DNA of 64,000 nucleotides from Pontibacter vulgaris (GTDB lineage: Bacteria > Bacteroidota > Bacteroidia > Cytophagales > Hymenobacteraceae). The notes beneath the pieces were generated by a model. It was not told the DNA's origin. It made no database searches and was given only the letters and a program-made list of their open reading frames with translations. Positions within the stretch are counted from its first letter, which is position 1, and each line of letters begins with the position of its first letter. Shown in pieces: positions 33,371-41,928 of this stretch. The position numbers and the translations under genes are program-made. The stretch is taken from contig NZ_JAJVDH010000004.1 in assembly GCF_022758145.1 (NCBI RefSeq), positions 62,001 through 126,000 of the forward strand, written 5' to 3'.

Positions 33371-34948
33371 TTAAAGCACCCGTTTAACCTTGGCTGCCAG
33401 CATTTCGGCACAACGTTCTCCATCCATGGCAGCAGAAACAATGCCACCGGCATAACCAGCACCTTCGCCGCACGGGTATAGGTTTTTAATCTGCACATGT
33501 TCCAGAGTATCACGGTCGCGCGGAATACGAACAGGAGAGGAGGTACGGCTTTCAACACCAACTATCTGGGCATTATTTGTTAGATAGCCACGCATTTTGC
33601 CCCCGAAAGCTTTAAAACCTTCGCGCAGCCTGTAAGCCATATCATCAGAGAAAAGCTCGTTCATGTCTACAGCAGCTAAACCAGGCTGATAAGATGTTTC
33701 TAGCAACTCGCCACCAACCTTGCCACGCGTAAAGTCTTGTAACAACTGAGCAGGGGCAACCTGTGTACCGCCGGCTATTGCACAAGCTTTTTGCTCCAGA
33801 GCCTGCTGCATACGTAAACCTGCCAGTGCGCCATACCTTGCTACCTCCATATCTTCCAGCTCTATGGCAACCACTATACCTGAGTTAGCGAACTTGGAAT
33901 CGCGGCGGCTAGGCGACATCCCATTTACAACCACCTCGCCGGGCGCAGTAGCTGAAGGCACTATAAAACCACCCGGGCACATACAGAAAGAGAAAATGCC
34001 CCGCTGCTTATTTTTATAATAGGTTTGCTGAACAAGGGCATAAGACGAAGCCGGCAAGTATAAACCACGATCATCGCACTTATACTGGATACTGTCTATG
34101 AGTTGTTGCTGGTGCTCAACGCGTACGCCCATCGCAAAAGGCTTTGCCTCGATTGTTATTCCTTTATGGTGCAACAATTCAAAAATATCGCGGGCACTGT
34201 GGCCTGTTGCCAGAATCACACCTTCGCCTGTATATTCCTGGCCATCCTGCGTAACTACACCACGCATTTCGCCTTGCGTAACTATAAAATCAGTTACTCG
34301 CTTATCAAAATGTACTTCACCGCCAGATTCTCTTACGGCTTCACGAAGTGTTTCTATGATCTTAGGGAGTTTGTTTGTTCCAATGTGCGGGTGCGCATCA
34401 AAAAGTATATCCGGTGTAGCACCATGCTGAACAAATATCTGAAGGACACGCTGTACATCGCCTCGCTTTTTTGAACGGGTATAAAGCTTACCATCAGAAT
34501 AAGTGCCGGCACCGCCTTCGCCAAAACAGTAATTTGAATCCGGGTTAACGACATGCTCTTTGTTGATGGCAGCCAGATCGCGGCGGCGGCTTCGCACATC
34601 TTTTCCACGTTCCAGAACAACCGGTTTTAAACCAAGCTCAATACAACGCAGGGCAGCAAATAATCCGGCTGGCCCGGCACCAACTATAATAACCTTTTGG
34701 GCATTACTGACATCAGGGTAAGTATAAACCGGGCTTAAAATATCGGCAGGTGGGTTGTCTAAGTATAGATCGGCACGCACACGAAGCAGTACACTTCTGC
34801 CTCTAGCATCTATAGAGCGCTTAATGCGGTGAATGAACTTTACAGCTTCTGGCTGCAGGGCAGCGCTTTTAAGTAGCTCCTGCTCCAGCAATTGGTTATC
34901 AAACGCCACTTCAGGCGCCAGCACCACTTCAATTTCTTTCTTATTCAT
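33371..34948 (-). CDS. FAD-dependent dehydrogenase-like protein (COG2509 type)
   Basis: The 525-residue protein has an N-terminal alpha/beta region (residues 1-85), then the dinucleotide site VIIVGAGPAGLFAALRCIEL with VVLERGKDVRSRRRDLAAIN. Next come the family block NYCFGEGGAGTYSDGKLYTR, a second Gly-rich segment GVILATGHSARDIFELL, and the C-terminal NLYPCGEGAGYAGGIVSAAM. These are hallmarks of a widely conserved but biochemically uncharacterised flavoprotein family. It should be cytoplasmic. A promoter-like pair lies 90 bases upstream, and no operon partner is evident. Confidence 0.88.
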   Translation of the reverse strand: MNKKEIEVVLAPEVAFDNQLLEQELLKSAALQPEAVKFIHRIKRSIDARGRSVLLRVRADLYLDNPPADILSPVYTYPDVSNAQKVIIVGAGPAGLFAALRCIELGLKPVVLERGKDVRSRRRDLAAINKEHVVNPDSNYCFGEGGAGTYSDGKLYTRSKKRGDVQRVLQIFVQHGATPDILFDAHPHIGTNKLPKIIETLREAVRESGGEVHFDKRVTDFIVTQGEMRGVVTQDGQEYTGEGVILATGHSARDIFELLHHKGITIEAKPFAMGVRVEHQQQLIDSIQYKCDDRGLYLPASSYALVQQTYYKNKQRGIFSFCMCPGGFIVPSATAPGEVVVNGMSPSRRDSKFANSGIVVAIELEDMEVARYGALAGLRMQQALEQKACAIAGGTQVAPAQLLQDFTRGKVGGELLETSYQPGLAAVDMNELFSDDMAYRLREGFKAFGGKMRGYLTNNAQIVGVESRTSSPVRIPRDRDTLEHVQIKNLYPCGEGAGYAGGIVSAAMDGERCAEMLAAKVKRVL

Positions 34949-35040
34949 TTACAACAGGTAAGGTAGTTAACCTTAAACTTTATAATGGTTGTTTGATAAT
35001 TACTGATTGTTGATTCAGCTATAGTTTGTTGATAACAACA

Positions 35041-35070
35041 CAAAGTTAATGCAAATTCAGTCTACATAAA
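35041..35070 (-). promoter_or_regulatory. Candidate promoter for the FAD enzyme gene
   Basis: On the minus strand TTTA (35067-35070) and TAACTTTG (35041-35048) are 18 bases apart. It overlaps the A-run side of the kynA terminator, which would let transcription restart just after termination. Confidence 0.5.
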
Positions 35071-35106
35071 AAAAGACCTCACAGCTATGGGAAGCACAGT
35101 GAGGTC
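35068..35106 (-). terminator. Terminator downstream of kynA
   Basis: GACCTCAC (35075-35082) pairs with GTGAGGTC (35099-35106) around a 16-base loop. Read leftwards it is followed by seven T residues. Confidence 0.8.
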
Positions 35107-35245
35107 AGAATTATATAGTATAGCATCTCTAAGATTGGAGATATCTATTTCAAGTTTTAATTAGAAAGCATTTTCTCCCGAAAAGCAGTATCAGATTTCT
35201 CGCTAAGGCTCATAATAAAGCGTTTCCAGTCAAACAAATTAACAA

Positions 35246-36220
35246 TTAAATTTCACCGTTCAGTACTTTCTCAACCCAACCTTTTCCCCATTCGTTCAGT
35301 TCAAGCTCGCTCCATAGTTCCGGGTAAAAAATGCGCTTCTGGAATTTCGGAGGTAAATATTTCATCCAGTTTGTGCCGCCTGTAGCCGCAATTACTTCAG
35401 GGTCGCGCTGCAGGTAACGAACCGCTGATTTATAATGCATGAGTGGCCAGTTAACATTTACATTGCTGTCAAGCTCGCGCATCTGTCTGATCAGGCGGGG
35501 GTTTTGCTGTTCTTCTTCCGGTAAGCGCTTATAAACAGACCATACATTTTTCTGCTCATATTCTTTTGCAAAAGCGATCAGTTGTGTTGTGTATTTTTCC
35601 TCGAAACGGATCAGGGTTAGTGTTTTAGCACCTGAAGATACTTCAGTAGCACCTTCTTTCCAGTAAATGCAGCCCATCATTTCCTCTTGTGTGCTTTGCA
35701 GGCCCAACACTTTGCGTTTTTCTTTATCAACCAGGTTGCGCAGCTCGGTAGATGCTATTTCTATAAAACGGTACTGCACCGACTGAAAACCACTTGCCGG
35801 CATAAGTGCCATCCTGAATTGCAGGAACTGCTTAGGGTCCATGCCATCCACCATTACATCAAACGAATCAATCAGGTTTTCGAAATAGCGGTTAATACGC
35901 TTTAAGCGTTTAATTAACAAGTCGCCCGTAATACCTTTATCTTCACCTATTTGCTTATACTCTTCCAGGCAAAGCTTAAAGTATAGCTCCGTAATCTGGT
36001 GGTACATAATAAAGATCTTCTCATCCGGAATAGTAGTGCGCGGATTTTGCAGGCTCAGCAGCGTATCCAGGTGTATATAATCCCAGTAATTAATAAAATC
36101 TGTGTGGTACAGTCCCTCCAGATAAGCGGCCAGATCCTGGCCCAGGGGCACATATTTTTGCTCCAATCGCTTTAACTGCTCCAGCACTTCCGGCTTAAAA
36201 GCTTGCTCTATTGTTTGCAT
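35246..36220 (-). CDS. kynA: Tryptophan 2,3-dioxygenase
   Basis: The 324-residue heme enzyme opens the indole ring of tryptophan to N-formylkynurenine. Family blocks are visible: INYWDYIHLDTLLSLQ, the distal histidine in IMYHQITELYFKLCLEE, the substrate-binding FRMALMPASGFQSVQYRFIE (Arg and Ser-Gly-Phe-Gln), and the proximal histidine in NWPLMHYKSAVRYL. It is longer at its C-terminus than the typical bacterial enzyme and closer to the Bacteroidota and animal pattern. No other kynurenine gene is adjacent, so whether it serves NAD synthesis or catabolism is open. A terminator follows. Confidence 0.93.
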   Translation of the reverse strand: MQTIEQAFKPEVLEQLKRLEQKYVPLGQDLAAYLEGLYHTDFINYWDYIHLDTLLSLQNPRTTIPDEKIFIMYHQITELYFKLCLEEYKQIGEDKGITGDLLIKRLKRINRYFENLIDSFDVMVDGMDPKQFLQFRMALMPASGFQSVQYRFIEIASTELRNLVDKEKRKVLGLQSTQEEMMGCIYWKEGATEVSSGAKTLTLIRFEEKYTTQLIAFAKEYEQKNVWSVYKRLPEEEQQNPRLIRQMRELDSNVNVNWPLMHYKSAVRYLQRDPEVIAATGGTNWMKYLPPKFQKRIFYPELWSELELNEWGKGWVEKVLNGEI

Positions 36221-36556
36221 AATGTTAAATTAGTGAGACACTGCAATTTCAGTACAAAGTAAATAAAAACTTCTGTTCAAAAGCAGGCAGAGGTATAAAA
36301 TATAGAAGTATTCCTTTTTAATGCCCGACCCCATATCAATCAGGCAACCAAGCTGTAACTTTCTGCATCTTTAACACAGCATACTTATTCAGCATAAAAA
36401 ATCAAACTGAATTTTTAGGTGGTTACAATAACCTGATTGGTAGAACAAAATCTACTCTTTGTCTAAATTAAGGCATTTTCCCTGTAAAAGCCTATGAAAA
36501 TGCCAGTTTATTACTAAATTTGATTTTCACGATATTACCCATACTTTATACTTACA
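36221..36556. other. Gene-free stretch of about 336 bases between divergent genes
   Basis: The stretch lies between the starts of kynA and sdaAB and should hold both promoters. A -7 box for sdaAB is at 36515-36522. For kynA only an imperfect box is seen (CAAAGTAA on the plus strand near 36255). No other feature is supported. Confidence 0.5.
36515..36522 (+). promoter_or_regulatory. Possible -7 box for the sdaAB-tolC-hlyD-gpsA unit
   Basis: TAAATTTG matches TAnnTTTG exactly, 35 bases before the sdaAB ATG. The -33 region is weak (TATG at 18 bases). Confidence 0.45.
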
Positions 36557-37234
36557 ATGGCTGAGAAAAGTAGTGTTTTTGATATGATTGGGCCAGTAAT
36601 GATTGGGCCCTCCAGTTCGCATACGGCTGGGGTGGTGCGTATTGCCCGTGCTGCAATCCGTATTCTGGGCGCAGCACCTGAAGAGGCTGTTATCACATTT
36701 TATAACTCGTTTGCCCGCACCTATGAAGGCCACGGGAGCGACCGTGCTATTATTGCCGGCCTGCTGGATTTTAAAACAGACGATAAACGCATTAAAGAAG
36801 CTTTTGACCATGCCAGAGAGCGTGGGCTGAAGTATACATTCAAATCGGTGGGCAATGCATCTACCATGCACCCCAATACCATTAAGCTAAACCTGAAAGC
36901 CGGCGACCGCAATGTGGAAGTTATAGGCCAAAGCCGTGGGGGTGGTGTGATCAAGATTGTGGAAGTGGATGGTTTTACAGCAGATTTTTCAGCAAACCTG
37001 CACACGTTGATAATTGATGCGGACGATGTAAAAGGAAGTATAGCCTTCATTGCTTCTATACTTGCTCACGATGATTGCAACATTGCTACTATGAGCGTGT
37101 CCAGGAAAGGTAAAAACGAAATGGCCCGCCAGTTCATTGAAATGGACTCAGGTATAAAACCAATTTCGCTGGAGTACATGAAGCAACTCAGCTGGGTAAA
37201 ACATGTGGTTTACATACCTAACATTGACCTATAA
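36557..37234 (+). CDS. sdaAB: L-serine ammonia-lyase, iron-sulfur type, beta subunit
   Basis: The 225-residue protein is the beta subunit of the Fe-S L-serine dehydratase, which makes pyruvate and ammonia. The N-terminal block SVFDMIGPVMIGPSSSHTAG is diagnostic, followed by RTYEGHGSDRAIIAGLL and VIGQSRGGGVIKIVEVDG. Residues about 150-215 form an ACT-like regulatory domain (LIIDADDVKGSIAFIASI, CNIATMSVSRKGK). The alpha subunit, which carries the cluster cysteines, is not in the window. It is the first gene of a close series with tolC, an HlyD adaptor and gpsA (gaps of 14, 7 and 17 bases). Confidence 0.9.
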   Translation: MAEKSSVFDMIGPVMIGPSSSHTAGVVRIARAAIRILGAAPEEAVITFYNSFARTYEGHGSDRAIIAGLLDFKTDDKRIKEAFDHARERGLKYTFKSVGNASTMHPNTIKLNLKAGDRNVEVIGQSRGGGVIKIVEVDGFTADFSANLHTLIIDADDVKGSIAFIASILAHDDCNIATMSVSRKGKNEMARQFIEMDSGIKPISLEYMKQLSWVKHVVYIPNIDL

Positions 37235-37248
37235 CCATCTTAAAAACT

Positions 37249-38724
37249 ATGAAAAAATTGTCTAAAAATCTGCTGCTGGTAGTAGGCCTGATGATGGCGG
37301 GCGCCTCGGCAGGTATGGCACAGGATCAGGGTGCCGGATCGGATGGAATCTGGTCTTTGGAGGAAGCAATAAATTATGCTAGGGCCAATAACCTGCAGGT
37401 AAAACAGAGCAAAGTAAACAGGGATTTAGCCAAAGCAGATCTTAACCAATCCAAGTTCTCGCGTTTGCCAAGTATAAATGGTAGTGCCAACCATAACTAT
37501 AGCTATGGTACAACCCTTAACCAAACCATTGGCGAACTTAGAAACGAGCAATACCGCAGTAACAGTTTCTCGCTGAACGCTTCTGTGCCTTTGTTTATGG
37601 GTTTTCAGTATACTAACCAGGTAAAACAAAACACGCTAGAGTTGCAGGCAGTTGAACAAGACATTTTATCAGCTCAGAATGATATTACTATTCAGCTAGT
37701 TACTTCTTACCTCAACATCCTGTTTGCTCAGGAACTGATAAAAACTTCTGAATTGCAGCGCGACCTTACACGTCAGCAACTGGAGCGCACCAGAATTTTA
37801 TTTAAAGCCGGAAGCGTAGCCGAAAATGCTATACTTGACCTGGAATCTCAGTTAGCTACCGATGAGCTGAACCTGATAAATGCACAGAACCAGCGCGATA
37901 TTTCGCAGCTTCAAATGGTGCAGCTCCTGAACTTGCCTAAGTCAGACAACTTCCAGATAGAAATTCCTGCAATTCCGGAACCAGACCAGAGCCCGACTCT
38001 TGTAAATGCCACCGATGTATATGAAGTTGCACTACAAACTCTGCCTGCCATTAAAAGTGTAGACCTGAGAGTTTTGAGCGCTAGCAAAGGAGTTGACATT
38101 GCACGAGGCAGCTATTTCCCGAGGCTTTCCTTGAATGGCGGCATGAACACCTTCTATAACACAGATAACCAACTTCTGGACACCGATACTCAGCCTGTAA
38201 TAACTGGCTATAGACCGGAAACATTTGGTTACTATGATAATGAAGGCCAAGAGGCATTCACTTTGTATGTGCCACAGATCTCAAGCGCTACCAAAGATTA
38301 TCCGTTTGCAGATCAGTTTAAGAACAACCTTGGTAAGCAGTTCGGCTTTTCGCTTCAGGTACCAATATTTAACGGGTTACAGGCTCGCTCAAACGTAGAA
38401 CGCGCAAAAATGCAACAGCAAACCGCCCAGATAAACGCAGCCAATGCCCGTAATAACTTAAGGCAAACGATTGAACAGTCTTATGTAGATGCCCTTGCAG
38501 CTCAACGCAAGTATGTTGCGGCAAAAAATCAGGTTACATCTGCAGAAAAGAACTTCCGCAACGCTGAATTAAGGCTGAATAACGGCGTTATCAATACAGT
38601 AGATTTCAATGTGATTGCTAATACGTACCGTTCTGCTCAGTCTAGCTTAATTCAGGCTAAATACGAGTATACTTTTAAATTAAAAGTTCTAGACTTCTAC
38701 CAAGGCAAAGACCTATCTTTCTAA
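37249..38724 (+). CDS. TolC-family outer-membrane efflux protein
   Basis: The 491-residue protein has a signal peptide (KKLSKNLLLVVGLMMAGASA) and the double repeat of outer-membrane efflux proteins. The first begins WSLEEAINYARANNLQVKQS and the second lies around residues 260-480, with the typical FGFSLQVPIFNGLQARSNVE and a late helix AEKNFRNAELRLNNGVINTV. Three such chains form the trans-periplasmic channel. A periplasmic adaptor gene follows by 7 bases, but no inner-membrane pump gene is present in this unit. Confidence 0.92.
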   Translation: MKKLSKNLLLVVGLMMAGASAGMAQDQGAGSDGIWSLEEAINYARANNLQVKQSKVNRDLAKADLNQSKFSRLPSINGSANHNYSYGTTLNQTIGELRNEQYRSNSFSLNASVPLFMGFQYTNQVKQNTLELQAVEQDILSAQNDITIQLVTSYLNILFAQELIKTSELQRDLTRQQLERTRILFKAGSVAENAILDLESQLATDELNLINAQNQRDISQLQMVQLLNLPKSDNFQIEIPAIPEPDQSPTLVNATDVYEVALQTLPAIKSVDLRVLSASKGVDIARGSYFPRLSLNGGMNTFYNTDNQLLDTDTQPVITGYRPETFGYYDNEGQEAFTLYVPQISSATKDYPFADQFKNNLGKQFGFSLQVPIFNGLQARSNVERAKMQQQTAQINAANARNNLRQTIEQSYVDALAAQRKYVAAKNQVTSAEKNFRNAELRLNNGVINTVDFNVIANTYRSAQSSLIQAKYEYTFKLKVLDFYQGKDLSF

Positions 38725-38731
38725 TTCACCC

Positions 38732-40129
38732 ATGGCTACTAAAAAATCAAAAAAGTTAATCCCGATTCTTATTGTTGTACTGGTTATACTTTTAGGTGGC
38801 TTGCTGGCCGCCAAGAAATTTGGCTGGATAGGCAAAGAAGAAGGAACCGAAGTTGTGCTTGCAAAAGCAAAGAAAGCTGAAATTGTAGAGAAGGTAAGTG
38901 CCTCAGGTAAAATTCAGCCGGAAACAGAAGTTAAAATAAGCCCGGACGTTTCAGGCGAGATCATTGAACTGAATGTAGAAGAAGGCGACAGCGTAGTTAA
39001 AGGCCAGTTGCTTATCCGTATTCGCCCCGACAATTACCAGTCGTTTGTTGATGCGCAGCAGGCTGCTGTAAATGCTGCCCGTGCTAACCTTTCGCAGTCA
39101 AAAGCAAGGCTGGCACAGGCCCAGGCAAACAATGTACAGGTAGGCCAGAACTATGCCCGTAATAAAAAACTATTCGACCAGAAAGTAATCTCAGAGGCAG
39201 AGTTTCAGCAAATAAAAGCCAGCTACGAGTCTGGTAAGCAAGAAATAGAATCGTTGCGCCAGAGCGTACGAGCTTCTGAGTATAATGTACAGAACGCGCA
39301 GGCATCTTTAAAAGAAGCCCGCGAAAACCTGAACAAGACCACTATTTATGCCCCGGTAAGTGGTATCGTATCAAAACTTAATGTAGAGCGTGGCGAGCGC
39401 GTGGTGGGTACATCGCAAATGGCCGGTACTGAAATGCTACGCATCGCCAACCTGAACAACATGGAAGTGCGCGTGAACGTGAATGAGAACGACATTATCC
39501 GTGTAGGCCTCGGCGACTCCGTTATAGTTGAGGTAGATTCATATACCAGCAAGGATGAAAAGTTTAAAGGCATAGTAACATCTATAGCCAACACAGCAAA
39601 AGATGCCGCTACCCTGGAAGCTGTAACTGAATTTGAAGTACGCGTACGCTTGCTTAATGAATCGTACAGCCACCTTGCCAAGAGCAATAAACGTCCGTTC
39701 CGCCCGGGTATGACCGCTTCAGTAGATATCATTACAGAGCGCAAGAACGATGTTTTATCTGTACCTTTGTCGGCGGTTACAACACGCTCTAACGAAGAAG
39801 AAGTCTCTGAAAATGGCAAAAATAAAAGCGACAAAGAGGATAAAGGAGCTGCAGAACCGGAGAAACCAAAAGCACCTGTGCAGATAGATGAAGTTGTTTT
39901 TGCTTATGACAAAGCCAATAATACCGTTAAAGTTGTAAAAGTTAAAACCGGTATAAGCGATTTCGATAATATTGAGATTATCAGCGGTTTAAAAGAAGGA
40001 CAAGAAGTTGTATCGGGGCCTTTCAGAGCTGTATCCAAAACACTGAAAGATGGTGCAAAAGTAGCCGTTAAAGATGCGAAGTCATTAGATAAATCAGCCA
40101 TCGCCGCCGAAACAAAAGACGAAGAATAA
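38732..40129 (+). CDS. Periplasmic adaptor of an efflux pump (HlyD/MacA-like)
   Basis: The 465-residue protein has an N-terminal membrane anchor (KKLIPILIVVLVILLGGLLA), a split lipoyl domain (VSASGKIQPETEVKISPDVS and TTIYAPVSGIVSKLNVERGE) and a long alpha-hairpin between them (residues about 105-200). A beta-barrel domain (VRVNVNENDIIRVGLGDSVI) and a C-terminal membrane-proximal domain follow, interrupted by a Lys/Glu-rich insert near residues 350-380. It should bridge a TolC-like channel and an inner-membrane transporter. MacA-type pairing with a MacB permease is likely, but no permease gene is adjacent; the next gene is gpsA. Confidence 0.9.
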   Translation: MATKKSKKLIPILIVVLVILLGGLLAAKKFGWIGKEEGTEVVLAKAKKAEIVEKVSASGKIQPETEVKISPDVSGEIIELNVEEGDSVVKGQLLIRIRPDNYQSFVDAQQAAVNAARANLSQSKARLAQAQANNVQVGQNYARNKKLFDQKVISEAEFQQIKASYESGKQEIESLRQSVRASEYNVQNAQASLKEARENLNKTTIYAPVSGIVSKLNVERGERVVGTSQMAGTEMLRIANLNNMEVRVNVNENDIIRVGLGDSVIVEVDSYTSKDEKFKGIVTSIANTAKDAATLEAVTEFEVRVRLLNESYSHLAKSNKRPFRPGMTASVDIITERKNDVLSVPLSAVTTRSNEEEVSENGKNKSDKEDKGAAEPEKPKAPVQIDEVVFAYDKANNTVKVVKVKTGISDFDNIEIISGLKEGQEVVSGPFRAVSKTLKDGAKVAVKDAKSLDKSAIAAETKDEE

Positions 40130-40146
40130 AGAATAGCATACAGGAT

Positions 40147-41136
40147 TTGGAAAAAATAGCAGTAATAGGAGGAGGTAGCTGGGCAACAGCACTGGTTAAA
40201 ATTCTTTCTGAAAATCATTCGCAGATACACTGGTGGATGCGCAGCTCAAATGATGTGCAGCACCTAATAAATTACCGGCATAACCCACGCTACCTGAGCG
40301 GCGTACAGTTCGACCTGAATTATGTAAAGCCATCTACAGACCTGAAAGCTGTAGTGGCAGCCGCCGATTGGGTTATACTTGCTGTGCCTGCTGCTTTTAT
40401 AGTTGAAGCACTGGATGATCTGCCTAAAGATGCTTTCAAGGATAAAGTAGTGGTTTCTGCCATAAAAGGCATGGTTCCGAAAGAAAATATCCTTGTTACG
40501 GATTATGTAGAGAAATACTATCATGTACCTAACACACACCAGCTTGTTATAGCGGGCCCTTGCCATGCCGAGGAAGTTGCTCTCGAAAAACAATCTTACC
40601 TGACCATTGGCTCGCATGACCTGGCTACAGCCGAACGCTTCTGCGAATTGCTTCGCAACCGCTATGTAAAAGCAAACCCCCTTGATGACCTGGATGGCAT
40701 AGAATACTGTGCCGTGATGAAGAACATTATTGCCCTAGCCTGCGGTATTGCCCGTGGCCTTAACTATGGCGATAACTTTCAGGCTGTAATGGTATCTAAC
40801 GCCATGTTCGAGATTGAGCGCTTCCTGGATGCGGTAATGCCTATGCACCGTGCCCTGAACGGCTCTGCCTATCTCGGCGATCTACTTGTAACAGCCTATT
40901 CGCAGTTCAGCCGGAACCGTACGTTTGGTAACATGATCGGGCATGGCTATACTGTAAAATCTGCGCAGATAGAGATGAACATGGTGGCCGAAGGTTATTA
41001 TGCCGTTCAAAGTATTTATGAATTGAATAAAATACTGAAGGTAGATATGCCTATCACTACAGCAGTATACCTTATACTTTACGAGCGTATTTCACCTGCA
41101 GTAGAATTTGAGATACTTAAAGATAAGTTCAAGTAA
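40147..41136 (+). CDS. gpsA: NAD(P)-dependent glycerol-3-phosphate dehydrogenase
   Basis: The 329-residue enzyme reduces dihydroxyacetone phosphate to sn-glycerol-3-phosphate for phospholipid synthesis. It has the N-terminal dinucleotide site KIAVIGGGSWATALVKIL, then VVSAIKGMVPKEN, the AGPCHAEEVAL loop, the catalytic Lys in AVMKNIIALACGIARGLNYG and the substrate Arg in SQFSRNRTFG. The start codon is TTG at 40147; the family N-terminus begins directly there, with no ATG nearby. It is last in the sdaAB unit and is followed by a long terminator. Confidence 0.95.
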   Translation: MEKIAVIGGGSWATALVKILSENHSQIHWWMRSSNDVQHLINYRHNPRYLSGVQFDLNYVKPSTDLKAVVAAADWVILAVPAAFIVEALDDLPKDAFKDKVVVSAIKGMVPKENILVTDYVEKYYHVPNTHQLVIAGPCHAEEVALEKQSYLTIGSHDLATAERFCELLRNRYVKANPLDDLDGIEYCAVMKNIIALACGIARGLNYGDNFQAVMVSNAMFEIERFLDAVMPMHRALNGSAYLGDLLVTAYSQFSRNRTFGNMIGHGYTVKSAQIEMNMVAEGYYAVQSIYELNKILKVDMPITTAVYLILYERISPAVEFEILKDKFK

Positions 41137-41143
41137 ACCAATT

Positions 41144-41202
41144 AAGTATAAAATAAAAGAGGCGTACTTTATCTCTAAGTGCGCCTCTTTTATTTTATAC
41201 TT
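41144..41202. terminator. 26-base-pair terminator with AAGTATA/TATACTT at its ends
   Basis: The arms at 41144-41169 and 41177-41202 pair over 26 bases with one mismatch. The core is AAAAGAGGCG/CGCCTCTTTT. Each arm ends in one copy of the dispersed word, in inverted orientation. The right end overlaps the last codons of the leftward gene at 41195. Confidence 0.92.
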
Positions 41203-41713
41203 CCCCAGACCTTTTTAAGGGTTGGTATATAGTATCGCCCATTGCCCTGTAAATGGCTACTAAAACAATTGCAGCTACAAGTAAAGCTGAAAGTATAGCT
41301 ACAAAAGAAATAAATTCTGACAGCGGCATGTACTGTATGTTTTGCCAATGAAGTATAAGCAAAACGACCGAAGTCATCAGTAAGCCAAAGAGGCCCAGCA
41401 TAAAAGCGCGTGGCATAGAACGGGAAGGCAGCCTGTCTATCAAAGTCTGGCTTTTAAGGTGCCAGTGCAAAGGGTGCACTTGTTTTGCCCGCAGCGCCTT
41501 TCTGGTAAGTTTGGTAGTAACCCAGCCAAAAACCATAGCCTGTATAAAGCCACCAGTTAAAATGTGCAACGCTATACCCGATGGCCCCCACAAAGGCACA
41601 ACAGCTGTATTATGCCAAAGTAGCCACGCAATAATAATATTGAGCAGCAGGTTTCCGAAAGCAAGGGTGGGCGCAAGAGTAAGTATAAATCTATAGTTTA
41701 TGTTCAGGTGCAT
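41195..41713 (-). CDS. Four-helix membrane protein, unknown function
   Basis: The product has about 172 residues from the ATG at 41713 (a TTG two codons upstream is less likely). It shows four hydrophobic segments: FILTLAPTLAFGNLLLNIII, ALHILTGGFIQAMVFGWV, MLGLFGLLMTSVVLLILHW and FVAILSALLVAAIVLVAIY. A basic, His-containing loop (LRAKQVHPLHWHLKSQTLID) lies between the second and third helices. No family is recognised. It is alone on its strand here, and its stop lies within the gpsA terminator hairpin. Confidence 0.7.
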   Translation of the reverse strand: MHLNINYRFILTLAPTLAFGNLLLNIIIAWLLWHNTAVVPLWGPSGIALHILTGGFIQAMVFGWVTTKLTRKALRAKQVHPLHWHLKSQTLIDRLPSRSMPRAFMLGLFGLLMTSVVLLILHWQNIQYMPLSEFISFVAILSALLVAAIVLVAIYRAMGDTIYQPLKRSGEV

Positions 41714-41841
41714 ACACAATGTTATAGTCCAATTATACTTTTACTTGTTTAGGCAAAATCCGGATGAATCTGTGTAAATTTTATAGTATAATAATAGCCC
41801 ATCTTTTAGCTTATTAAGGCAATTAATGATTCGCAAGCATC

Positions 41842-41871
41842 TTTAATCCAAAATTTTAAATTATAAATTTG
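41842..41871 (+). promoter_or_regulatory. Candidate promoter for the acyltransferase-mutT unit
   Basis: TTTA (41842-41845) and TAAATTTG (41864-41871) are 18 bases apart. The box overlaps the TTG that would open the longest frame, which supports the ATG at 41929 as the true start. Confidence 0.6.
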
Positions 41872-41928
41872 TGCAAATCAGTTGGGCAGCATCAGACACA
41901 ACAGCTGATTTTTACTATTTTTAGCGAT

